Shown here: in pieces, positions 1 through 4,986 of the stretch
Layout: every line of letters begins with the position of its first letter
Position numbering within the stretch: position 1 is the first letter of the stretch
Notes under the pieces: model-generated
The model's database searches: none
Seen by the model: only the letters and a program-made list of their open reading frames with translations
Told to the model about the DNA's origin: nothing
Position numbers and translations under genes: made by a program
From: Bacteroidota bacterium
Lineage (GTDB): Bacteria; Bacteroidota; Bacteroidia; Bacteroidales; Prolixibacteraceae
NCBI GenBank assembly: GCA_023488865.1
Contig: JAMDDG010000288.1
Span: 1-5,866, forward strand
DNA: 5,866 nt
Direction: 5' to 3'

Positions 1-69
1 ACAATGAAACGGGGAAACGGAGATTGATTAGAGTTGTTTCGTTACCCTGAAAGGGTTAAATGTGATTAA
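1..69. other. Unassigned left edge, no gene called
   Basis: One plus frame is open from position 3 to a TGA at 48-50 (15 residues before the stop, ending in VVSLP), so the 3' end of a gene lying mostly outside the window is possible but cannot be shown. A short hairpin (accct 44-48, loop gaa, agggt 52-56) follows directly, but it has no T-run and is weak as a terminator. Confidence 0.2.
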
Positions 70-345
70 CCCCGGGTGGAGCGAAGCGGAACCCGGGGCA
101 AGGGAATGCCAAAAGATCACCGTCCGCGTTCAAATGCCCATCAGGAATGACATTCCGGGATCGGACGGAAGGCGCTGATGATGATTGGAGAGGAGGAATG
201 AGTGCAACTCCGAAGAACCCTGAGCAGAGCCGAAGGGGTGATGGTATTTAGGAAGAAGATCCGGTCCCAGAGCGAAGCCGAAGTGCATTGCCGTCTGCTT
301 TAGCTGACGGATAATAAGATGAATATAAAAAGTGGCTTTAGCCAA
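70..345. repeat. Composite palindromic intergenic repeat region
   Basis: Several inverted repeats are packed into about 275 bases with no credible gene. Arms ccccgggt (70-77) and acccgggg (91-98) enclose the loop ggagcgaagcgga. Arms ccgtccg (120-126) and cggacgg (162-168) flank a segment containing the palindrome ggaatg-a-cattcc (144-156). The element ccctgagcagagccgaaggg lies near 218-237, and agagcgaagccgaag near 269-283. Two palindromes share the core GCTTTAGC: ccgtc...gacgg (291-310) and tggctttagcca (333-344). From memory, GAGCGAAGC-, GCAGAGCCGAAGG- and GGCTTTAGCC-type sequences recur between genes in many Bacteroidota genomes. Their role is unknown; they could be REP-like elements or transcript-stability structures. 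A minus-strand reading frame across this region (130-345) is most likely an artefact of the repeats. Confidence 0.6.
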
Positions 346-386
346 ACATTATATAAGAATAATTACATTTTAAGAATTTAATTGTT

Positions 387-394
387 TAACTTTG
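387..394 (+). promoter_or_regulatory. Candidate -7 box (TAACTTTG) for the lipoprotein fragment and AbiTii gene
   Basis: TAACTTTG matches the Bacteroidota -7 consensus TAnnTTTG at every fixed position. It lies 28 bases upstream of the ATG at 423, so transcription would start near 400 and leave a leader of about 23 nt. No clear TTTG is seen at the expected -33 position. If real, it would drive both the truncated lipoprotein ORF and the AbiTii gene directly behind it. Confidence 0.4.
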
Positions 395-422
395 AGATGT
401 TTAAACCTAAAAACTAATCACA

Positions 423-569
423 ATGAAAATGAAAGGTAAAATAATGATACTCCCTTTACTGGCGTTTATTCTTCTATTAGGTTGCTCCAAGACAACCGAG
501 GATAAGCGAAATCAAAGTGATACCGTAACAGATATAGAAGGTAATGTTTATAAAACTGTACATACTTGA
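423..569 (+). pseudogene. 5' fragment of a FISUMP-type lipoprotein gene
   Basis: This 48-codon ORF has a full lipoprotein signal peptide (MKMKGKIM start, hydrophobic stretch at residues 9-19, lipobox LLLGC with Cys21), then a linker and the motif TVTDIEGNVYKTV at residues 34-46, then HT and a stop. The intact lipoprotein at 1885-2595 has its Cys at the same residue (21) and its GNVYKTV at the same residues (40-46), and continues into the FISUMP domain with AIGTQTW. The fragment is therefore the beginning of a paralogous gene that has lost its whole C-terminal domain. No remainder of the domain is found before 1885. The last bases are shared exactly with the intact copy (540-559 against 2002-2021). 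It may still be translated as a short secreted lipopeptide or act as a leader ORF, because its TGA (567-569) sits one base before the AbiTii ATG (571). Confidence 0.8.
540..559 (+). repeat. 20-bp direct repeat, left copy
   Basis: The sequence ggtaatgtttataaaactgt is identical to 2002-2021. In both places it encodes GNVYKT plus the first two bases of a Val codon, in the same frame relative to the lipoprotein start. Immediately upstream the two genes differ at about one base per codon, and downstream they share nothing, so the left boundary of the AbiTii/XRE segment falls at the end of this repeat. Confidence 0.85.
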
Positions 570-570
570 A

Positions 571-1497
571 ATGAATATACTTACTGAAATAATTGACCAG
601 CTTATTGATAGTAAAAATTCAATAACAGACTCTTTGCTTAAAGTTAAGGTTTTAGCATCAAGACTGAAAAATAAAACCCTTTACAATTGGGTTGACAGGG
701 AATTATCAGGTTATGAATCATTGGATCAAGTTCCAGAATACAGAATTACTGGCTGTATTTTAATTGGTAACATAATGAATGGTAACTGGCAATTAAAGAA
801 TCAAGTGATAGCAACAATTGACTTGCCTGATTTTATTAAAAGGCATGTTGAGATAATTAAGTTTAATCAGGCTATTTCTGTTTTGGAGAGATATTTAATT
901 GAAAATCAAAATCCATTATCATACGCTATTCCAGCTGAGACACTTGGTTATCTAACTGAGAATTATCAAAGAATGGGGAATCCTTATGCAACAGTTTATT
1001 CCGCTCGAAAACAAGTAGACTTAGGGGTAATCCAACATGCTATTTCCGAGGTGAGGAATAAGGCACTTGACTTGTTGCTAAAATTAGAGGAAGAATTTGG
1101 TGTTGAAATCGAGCTTCAAGAATTGATTAAGAAGAAAACTCATGTAAATGAAATAATCAACAATATTATGAAACAAACAATTATCACTAAGGGTGATGGC
1201 AATGTTATAAATACAGGTAGTGAAAACACTATAAAAATAAAAGTTCGTATCGAAAATCAAAACTTTGAAGAGTTAAGTAAGGCGCTCAGAGAAAATCATG
1301 TTCAAGAAAATGAGATTGAGACGTTGAAACAAATTATTGGTGAAGAACCTGATTATAATAAAAAACTATTCGGTCCAAAAGTGAATAATTGGATACAAAA
1401 AATGACTAATAAAGCATTGAACGGAACATGGCAAGTTGGAATTGGTGCTGCAGGTACTATTTTGGCTGAATTACTGAAACAATATTATGGAATGTAA
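571..1497 (+). CDS. AbiTii-domain protein, predicted abortive-infection effector
   Basis: The product is 308 residues. The first about 185 residues resemble the AbiTii domain: an N-terminal helix, the stretch SITDSLLKVKVLASRLKNK (17-35), WVDRELSGY (40-48) and VPEYR (54-58) match the LL-K--VLA-RL / W---EL-GY / P-YR pattern that I associate with this family, which is predicted to act in phage defence. A Lys/Glu-rich helical region (155-200) follows, then a short polar motif KGDGNVINTGSENTI (207-221), then a helical region and a C-terminal module WIQKMTNKALNGTWQVGIGAAGTILAELLKQYYG (274-307, written here as a region rather than a motif) with a short hydrophobic stretch at 287-302. The ATG at 571 is preferred over one at 544, because bases 544-570 are lipoprotein-derived sequence read in another frame and the AbiTii homology begins at MNILTEII. 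No signal peptide is seen, so it should be cytoplasmic. The gene is AT-rich and converges on the XRE gene with a 5-bp gap. The biochemical activity is not known to me; the family call rests on motif memory. Confidence 0.75.
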   Translation: MNILTEIIDQLIDSKNSITDSLLKVKVLASRLKNKTLYNWVDRELSGYESLDQVPEYRITGCILIGNIMNGNWQLKNQVIATIDLPDFIKRHVEIIKFNQAISVLERYLIENQNPLSYAIPAETLGYLTENYQRMGNPYATVYSARKQVDLGVIQHAISEVRNKALDLLLKLEEEFGVEIELQELIKKKTHVNEIINNIMKQTIITKGDGNVINTGSENTIKIKVRIENQNFEELSKALRENHVQENEIETLKQIIGEEPDYNKKLFGPKVNNWIQKMTNKALNGTWQVGIGAAGTILAELLKQYYGM

Positions 1498-1502
1498 AAT
1501 TT

Positions 1503-1760
1503 CTATTTTGACGGAGTTTTAATATCAAATCCTTCCTTAAAGAATTCTTCAAGAGAAATATCTAGAGCCCTCAGCACTTTGAGCAAACTGCTGAAGCGCA
1601 GATCCTGTCCTTTTTCATAACGACCATATTGAGCCCTGGGAAGTTCGTTATCAAAGGCAAACTGCTCATAGTTTGAATAACCTTTCTTGCTGCGAAGTTC
1701 TCTCAATCTATTTGCAAGGTTTTGCAACTGAATATTAATATAATCGTCCTCCTTTACCAT
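1503..1760 (-). CDS. Small XRE-family HTH transcriptional regulator
   Basis: This 85-residue protein has a single helix-turn-helix domain over residues 15-73: LANRLRELRSKKGYSNYEQF forms the first helices, FAFDNELPRAQYGRYEKGQD contains the recognition helix and the conserved YEKG turn, and LLKVLRALDISLEEFF completes the fold. The protein is a DNA-binding domain with only a short tail, so it is probably a dimeric repressor. The ATG at 1758-1760 is chosen over an upstream TTG (1776-1778), which would add only MIFLYC. No Shine-Dalgarno is evident. It ends 5 bp from the stop of the convergent AbiTii gene and is divergent from the intact lipoprotein gene. Similar short regulators are widespread in Bacteroidota without an obvious partner, so a functional link to AbiTii is plausible but not shown. 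Repeats at 1794-1816 are candidate operator sites. Confidence 0.85.
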   Translation of the reverse strand: MVKEDDYINIQLQNLANRLRELRSKKGYSNYEQFAFDNELPRAQYGRYEKGQDLRFSSLLKVLRALDISLEEFFKEGFDIKTPSK

Positions 1761-1793
1761 ACAGTAAAGAAAAATCAATTACATCTAAAATAT

Positions 1794-1816
1794 TACCACT
1801 TAAAAGATACCACTTA
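1794..1816. promoter_or_regulatory. Direct repeats TACCACTTA, candidate XRE operator
   Basis: Two exact copies of taccactta (1794-1802 and 1808-1816) start 14 bp apart. The second copy overlaps the partial dyad cac-ttat-gtg (1811-1820), and attac (1792-1796) with gtaat (1823-1827) forms a loose outer inverted repeat. They lie 34-56 bp upstream of the XRE start and about 70-90 bp upstream of the lipoprotein start, where an autorepressor would be expected to bind. Binding is inferred from position and repetition only. Confidence 0.45.
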
Positions 1817-1884
1817 TGTGTAGTAATTTTATTATTTTTATGTAAATTAGCAGTTTTAAAATTCAGATTATTACTAATTTAAAA

Positions 1885-2595
1885 ATGAAGATCGTGAAAA
1901 AAGTAATGCTAATTATTGGTTTTTTATCTATAATCCTAACGGGTTGTACTAAAAAAGTAGTTGATGAATCAAGTCAAACTAATACGGTAACCGACGTAGA
2001 CGGTAATGTTTATAAAACTGTCGCTATCGGTACTCAAACATGGATTGTCGAAAATCTGAAAGTGACCAAATTAAATGATGGAACAAGCATACCAAATGTG
2101 ACTGCAAACAATGCATGGAGTATCCTTGCTACTCCCGGATACTGTTGGTACAATAATGATATGTCAAATAAAAATGTTTACGGTGGTTTATACAATTGGT
2201 ATACAGTGAGCACAGGGAAGCTTTGTCCAACTGGTTGGCATGTTCCAAGCGTTTCCGAGTGGACAACCTTAATAAACTTCTTAGGTAGCGAAACTGTTGC
2301 AGGGGGTAAAATGAAAGAAACAGGATTATCGCATTGGATAACTCCAAATGCAGGGGCAACAAACAGTTCTGGTTTTACGGCTCTTCCTGCAGGTATCCGC
2401 TATTCTAATACTGATAATTTTGCCGGTTCTCTCGGCTTTGATGCTAATTTTTGGACCAGCACTCAGTACACTGATCAATATAATAATGAATATACAGTTA
2501 CTGATATCTCCTTGGGCAATGATGGCACATATGTATACTTCTACCATCATGCTTTGAAAAAGGATGGAAATTCTGTTCGCTGCTGCAAGGATTAG
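1885..2595 (+). CDS. FISUMP-domain surface lipoprotein
   Basis: The 236-residue product starts with a lipoprotein signal peptide (MKIVKKVMLIIGFLSIILTGC, Cys21 as the lipidation site). After a short linker it is a single FISUMP domain (Fibrobacter succinogenes major paralogous domain) running to the C terminus. The family landmarks are in order: DGNVYKTVAIGTQTWIVENL (39-58), LNDGTSIP (about 63-70), PGYCWYNND, GGLYNWYTV, LCPTGWHVPSVSEWTTL, GGKMKETG, ATNSSGFTALPAG, FWTSTQY, and the typical SVRCCKD terminus, where the usual form is VRC-RD. Members are exported, usually cell-surface proteins of unknown function that occur as many paralogs, with a C-type-lectin-like fold suspected. Length and both ends look complete. 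It shares the 20-bp repeat with the broken paralog upstream, and its upstream region is shared with the divergent XRE gene. Confidence 0.9.
   Translation: MKIVKKVMLIIGFLSIILTGCTKKVVDESSQTNTVTDVDGNVYKTVAIGTQTWIVENLKVTKLNDGTSIPNVTANNAWSILATPGYCWYNNDMSNKNVYGGLYNWYTVSTGKLCPTGWHVPSVSEWTTLINFLGSETVAGGKMKETGLSHWITPNAGATNSSGFTALPAGIRYSNTDNFAGSLGFDANFWTSTQYTDQYNNEYTVTDISLGNDGTYVYFYHHALKKDGNSVRCCKD
2002..2021 (+). repeat. 20-bp direct repeat, right copy
   Basis: This copy is identical to 540-559 and lies inside the intact lipoprotein gene at codons 40-46. The spacing between copies is 1,462 bp. Joining the left flank to the right flank at this repeat keeps the lipoprotein reading frame open (GNVYKTV-AIGTQTW). 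Confidence 0.85.
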
Positions 2596-2664
2596 ATGTG
2601 CCAAGAAACACGGTGTAAAATTGTTTAACTAAAAAATAATACTTCAAATTGTAATTTTAAAGCT

Positions 2665-3138
2665 ATGAAAAAGTCAATTTTGGTCGTCATTCTAATTTGT
2701 TACTTTCTTCCTTTATTTGCTCAGGAGGAAAAATTTGATAATGGAGAAACTTATTCATCTAAGAGAAAAAAACTCTCTACAAGGTTAGCTTTGGCAACGA
2801 AATCACACTCTAACCAGCTTGCCTACTGTTTAGTTGAATATCACAATGAGAGATTTGGGGCTACACTAGTTGGACTTGGAAGCATGGTTTTAAGTGGAAC
2901 ATCAATAATTTTAAGTGGCAAACAAAATTCAAGTTTTGCCACATATATTGATCCCAAAACTCATGTCACTACATATAAAAACTCATATCCAAATTTTTTT
3001 GAAAGTCCAGCAGGTTATGTTGCAATAGCAGGAGGTATTGCAGGATTAGTAAGTATGATAATTTTCATTGACGCTGAAAAATGGATTAGTCAGAGAAATA
3101 TCGTTTTTACGAACAATGGACTGGCATACCGATTTTAG
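2665..3138 (+). CDS. Exported or membrane protein of unknown function
   Basis: I do not recognise this 157-residue protein. It begins with a classical signal peptide (MKKSILVVILICYFLPLFA, probable cleavage before Gln20). A basic region follows (SKRKKLSTR, 32-40), then a hydrophobic segment at about 66-84 (ATLVGLGSMVLSGTSIILS), a polar segment (86-114), and a second hydrophobic Gly/Ala-rich segment at about 116-135 (AGYVAIAGGIAGLVSMIIFI). The C terminus, KWISQRNIVFTNNGLAYRF (139-157), ends in an aromatic-Arg-Phe pattern. Small proteins with two hydrophobic hairpins and a terminal aromatic residue like this are common lineage-specific exported proteins in Bacteroidota. It lies 69 bp after the lipoprotein gene on the same strand with no terminator between, so the two may be co-transcribed. 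A hairpin terminator follows at 3188. Confidence 0.75.
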   Translation: MKKSILVVILICYFLPLFAQEEKFDNGETYSSKRKKLSTRLALATKSHSNQLAYCLVEYHNERFGATLVGLGSMVLSGTSIILSGKQNSSFATYIDPKTHVTTYKNSYPNFFESPAGYVAIAGGIAGLVSMIIFIDAEKWISQRNIVFTNNGLAYRF

Positions 3139-3187
3139 TTAAAATCAATATGTTAAATAAATTATTTATTAGCTTGTAAGTTAATAA

Positions 3188-3217
3188 AAACCCGAGCGAT
3201 TAACCCGGGTTTCTTTT
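3188..3217. terminator. Bidirectional intrinsic terminator
   Basis: The arms aaacccg (3188-3194) and cgggttt (3206-3212) form a 7-bp stem with an 11-nt loop. On the plus strand ctttt follows, and on the minus strand the stem runs into tttttatt. It lies 49 bp after the 157-residue gene and 18 bp beyond the stop of the minus-strand small peptide gene, so it can serve both converging transcripts. Confidence 0.7.
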
Positions 3218-3230
3218 AAAGGATTTGTTT

Positions 3231-3323
3231 TTAACGGCAAGACGCCAACAAACTAATCAGAGCTGTGATAAATGCGGCAATTGCTGTGAGCAATTTTGAG
3301 AGGACAGAAATCCACTGCTTCAT
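3231..3323 (-). CDS. 30-residue hydrophobic peptide, smalltalk-like
   Basis: Reading from the ATG at 3321-3323 on the minus strand gives a 30-residue peptide ending at TAA (3231-3233). It starts MKQWISVLSK, continues with LLTAIAAFITALISLL, and ends ASCR. Apart from the first few residues it is one hydrophobic helix, with a lipobox-like LLASC at the very end. The start is strongly supported by aaaggagg (Shine-Dalgarno AGGAGG, complement of 3328-3333) four bases upstream of the ATG, which is notable in a phylum that rarely uses this signal. Size, Trp near the N terminus, the LTAIA segment and the terminal SC resemble the very short Bacteroidota peptides annotated as smalltalk proteins, whose function is unknown. 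That family link is from memory. A small membrane-active peptide is the main alternative. Confidence 0.7.
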   Translation of the reverse strand: MKQWISVLSKLLTAIAAFITALISLLASCR

Positions 3324-3343
3324 TTAACCTCCTTTTTTTAATT

Positions 3344-3420
3344 GGCCTGACCCTATTGCATATTAAAATAATTTGTATTTTTGATGTGTCGAATACCAAA
3401 AAATACATCCGGGTCAGTCC
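3344..3420. repeat. Nested inverted repeats upstream of the small peptide gene
   Basis: The outer arms ggcctgaccc (3344-3353) and gggtcagtcc (3411-3420) pair with one mismatch. The inner arms tgtattttt (3374-3382) and aaaaataca (3399-3407) pair perfectly over 9 bp. In a minus-strand transcript this would fold into a two-tier structure ending 10 nt before the Shine-Dalgarno of the 30-residue peptide. Confidence 0.5.
3356..3383 (+). promoter_or_regulatory. Candidate promoter TTG-N17-TATTTTTG
   Basis: TATTTTTG at 3376-3383 fits the -7 consensus TAnnTTTG exactly. A TTG at 3356-3358 lies 17 bases upstream, as in the Flavobacterium/Bacteroides type of promoter. Transcription would begin near 3390 on the plus strand and meet the terminator at 3432-3459. 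AT-rich DNA gives such matches by chance. Confidence 0.4.
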
Positions 3421-3459
3421 GGGTTTAACTTAGCCAGATGCAAAAGTCTGGCTTTTTTT
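3390..3459 (+). ncRNA. Candidate small RNA of about 70 nt
   Basis: A -7 box (3376-3383) and a strong intrinsic terminator (3432-3459) bracket about 70 bases with no reading frame of note. A plus-strand terminator has no other gene to serve here, because the preceding plus-strand gene already ends at its own terminator (3188-3217). The RNA would be antisense to the upstream region of the minus-strand small peptide gene. The start point is an estimate, and no known RNA family is recognised. Confidence 0.35.
3432..3459 (+). terminator. Intrinsic terminator, plus strand
   Basis: The arms agccaga (3432-3438) and tctggct (3447-3453) form a perfect 7-bp stem with loop tgcaaaag, followed by a run of seven Ts (3453-3459). 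The T-run is on the plus side only, so it terminates plus-strand transcription. Confidence 0.75.
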
Positions 3460-3470
3460 ATGAACTGACT

Positions 3471-3478
3471 CAAAAATA
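3471..3478 (-). promoter_or_regulatory. Candidate -7 box (TATTTTTG) for the small peptide gene
   Basis: Read on the minus strand, 3478 to 3471 is TATTTTTG, a full match to TAnnTTTG, in the correct orientation for the small peptide gene. The resulting leader would be about 140 nt and would include the nested inverted repeats. No -33 element is visible, so this is a weak call. Confidence 0.25.
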
Positions 3479-3479
3479 A

Positions 3480-3843
3480 TTACTTAACAGATAAAAAATA
3501 CGCGATTCTCTTAGCAAGAAAAGAAAAGTTGTTAACTTTAAATGTTAATATTCAGATATTCAGTAAGATAAAATCTGTTTTCTCCTAAAAAATTGACAGA
3601 ATTTTAAGTCAATCGACTCCTTCCTTTGTGAAATAAATTTTAGGTTTTCATGGAAGTGCCGCGGAACCCCGTGAAATATAATGCAGAGAATACAACTTCC
3701 GCTCACAAATGTTCAAAAATGGTATCAGACGGTATCGGACCGAAGGAACAAATAGGCTTCAATGAACCCATCTATATTTTGGACAAGCCAGAAAAACTAT
3801 GCCAATTATTCCCATTTTTCCCCGATTTGCCGTAAATTTATGT
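3480..3843. other. Gene-free stretch upstream of dprA
   Basis: No gene is called here. The first half is AT-rich. From about 3640 the composition becomes mixed. There is an imperfect tandem repeat, ggtatcagac then ggtatcggac (3721-3740). A 61-codon frame (3650-3835) overlaps the start of dprA and has no recognisable content. TTCCTTTG at 3621-3628 is a partial -7 match that could serve dprA, but no partner element sits at the right distance. Confidence 0.4.
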
Positions 3844-4971
3844 ATGACTCTTACCGAAAATCCATCCGAAGATCTGCTGCATAAAATTGCCATCTCATTG
3901 GTTCCGGGGATCGGCTGTATCACTGCCAAATCGCTGATTGCCTATTGCGGCAGCGCCGGACAGGTATTTAAAGAGAAGGAGAAAATTTTGAGGACGGTTC
4001 CGGGAATCGGAACAGTATTGGCCAAAAACATCCTCCAATCCAAAGTTTTGTCCAGAGCGGGAAAAGAGGTTGAATTTATTGGCAGGAATCAGGTCAACGC
4101 CCATTTTTACCTCGACGAGAGTTACCCGCAACGGCTAAAATCCTGCGTGGATGCCCCCATTCTTCTTTTCTCCAAAGGGAAACCTGATTTAAACTGCAAC
4201 AAAGTCATCAGCATTGTAGGCACCAGAAATGCAACGGAATATGGCCGCGAGCTGGTGGATAAATTTATCCTTTCAATTGCCGAACGGGGATATGACATTC
4301 AGATAGTCAGTGGATTGGCTTACGGAATTGATGTCCAGGCCCATCGCGCGGCACTGCGGAACAATCTTAGTACAGTAGCGGTGATGGCCCATGGGCTTGA
4401 AACGGTTTATCCATCTTTCCACAAGGCAATTGCGCAGGAGATGTGTGAGCGAAACGGAGGGATGGTGAGCGATTTTCTGAGCTATTCGTCGATCGACCGT
4501 AAAAATTTTCTGCGTCGAAACCGGATTATTGCCGGATTGGCCGACGCCGTCGTTGTGGTGGAATCTGCAAAAAAAGGAGGCGCTTTGTTGACAGCAGAAC
4601 TTGCCGTTTCCTACAACCGCGATCTCTTTGCTTTTCCCGGCAGGGTAGGAGAGACCTATGCGGAGGGTTGCCACTATCTGATTAAATCGAATAGAGCCGG
4701 GTTAATTGAGAACCTCGGGGATTTGGAGTATTGCATGAACTGGCAGCCCGGCTCTTCCAACGCGGTTGGGGTTCAGCCCCGGCTTTTCGATGATTTAACA
4801 CCGGACGAGCAAAAAGTGGCGGACTTGCTTCAGACAAATGATGAGTTGACGATAGACCAGATCTGCCTGCAAACCGGGTTGCCCATGAACCGGGTGTCAC
4901 CAATGTTGTTGTCACTCGAATTTTCGGGTATTGTGAAATGCCTGCCCGGGAAAGTGTTCAGATTGACCTAA
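3844..4971 (+). CDS. dprA: DNA-processing protein DprA (Smf)
   Basis: DprA binds incoming single-stranded DNA in natural transformation and loads RecA on it in the cytoplasm. From the ATG at 3844 the product is 375 residues, normal for the family. Domains in order: two helix-hairpin-helix motifs, VPGIGCITAKSL (20-31) and VPGIGTVLAKNI (52-63); the DprA Rossmann domain with SIVGTRNATEYG (123-134), SGLAYGID (156-163), RRNRII (224-229), ESAKKGGALLTA (240-251), FPG (264-266) and EGCHYLI (274-280); and a C-terminal winged-helix domain (about 318-375, starting LTPDEQKVADLL). In most relatives I recall, the EGC-LI motif carries Asn where this protein has His277. An ATG at 3799 would add 15 residues (MPIIPIFPRFAVNLC) that do not resemble the family, so 3844 is preferred. 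GC content is clearly higher than in the genes to the left, in keeping with a vertically inherited core gene. Confidence 0.93.
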   Translation: MTLTENPSEDLLHKIAISLVPGIGCITAKSLIAYCGSAGQVFKEKEKILRTVPGIGTVLAKNILQSKVLSRAGKEVEFIGRNQVNAHFYLDESYPQRLKSCVDAPILLFSKGKPDLNCNKVISIVGTRNATEYGRELVDKFILSIAERGYDIQIVSGLAYGIDVQAHRAALRNNLSTVAVMAHGLETVYPSFHKAIAQEMCERNGGMVSDFLSYSSIDRKNFLRRNRIIAGLADAVVVVESAKKGGALLTAELAVSYNRDLFAFPGRVGETYAEGCHYLIKSNRAGLIENLGDLEYCMNWQPGSSNAVGVQPRLFDDLTPDEQKVADLLQTNDELTIDQICLQTGLPMNRVSPMLLSLEFSGIVKCLPGKVFRLT

Positions 4972-4978
4972 AAAGTTG

Positions 4979-4986
4979 TTACTTTG
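4979..4986 (+). promoter_or_regulatory. Candidate -7 box (TTACTTTG) for the helicase gene
   Basis: TTACTTTG, followed by CAG, matches the TAnnTTTG consensus except at the second base. Transcription from about 4992 would give the helicase mRNA a leader of about 140 nt. No clear -33 element is found. Confidence 0.3.

Noticed and set aside
130..345. Minus-strand 71-codon frame
   Set aside because: It lies entirely in palindromic repeats and contains the PFGSAQG string typical of translated Bacteroidota intergenic repeats. No domain or leader is seen.
544..570. Upstream start for the AbiTii gene
   Set aside because: These nine codons are lipoprotein coding DNA (GNVYKT) read in another frame, including the 20-bp repeat. 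AbiTii-like sequence begins at 571.
540..2021. Insertion sequence or integron reading of the repeat-flanked segment
   Set aside because: No transposase, integrase, terminal inverted repeats or attC-like site is seen. The 20-bp repeats are coding sequence of paralogous genes.
2129..2604. Frames opposite and within the FISUMP gene
   Set aside because: They are shadows of the lipoprotein gene, which has complete family motifs in its own frame.
3650..3835. Plus-strand 61-codon frame upstream of dprA
   Set aside because: It overlaps the 5' end of the dprA frame, has no recognisable domain, and includes a tandem 10-mer. It is probably leader or intergenic DNA.
3895..4915. Three minus-strand frames opposite dprA
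   Set aside because: DprA motifs are continuous on the plus strand. The antisense frames have no domain or start signals.
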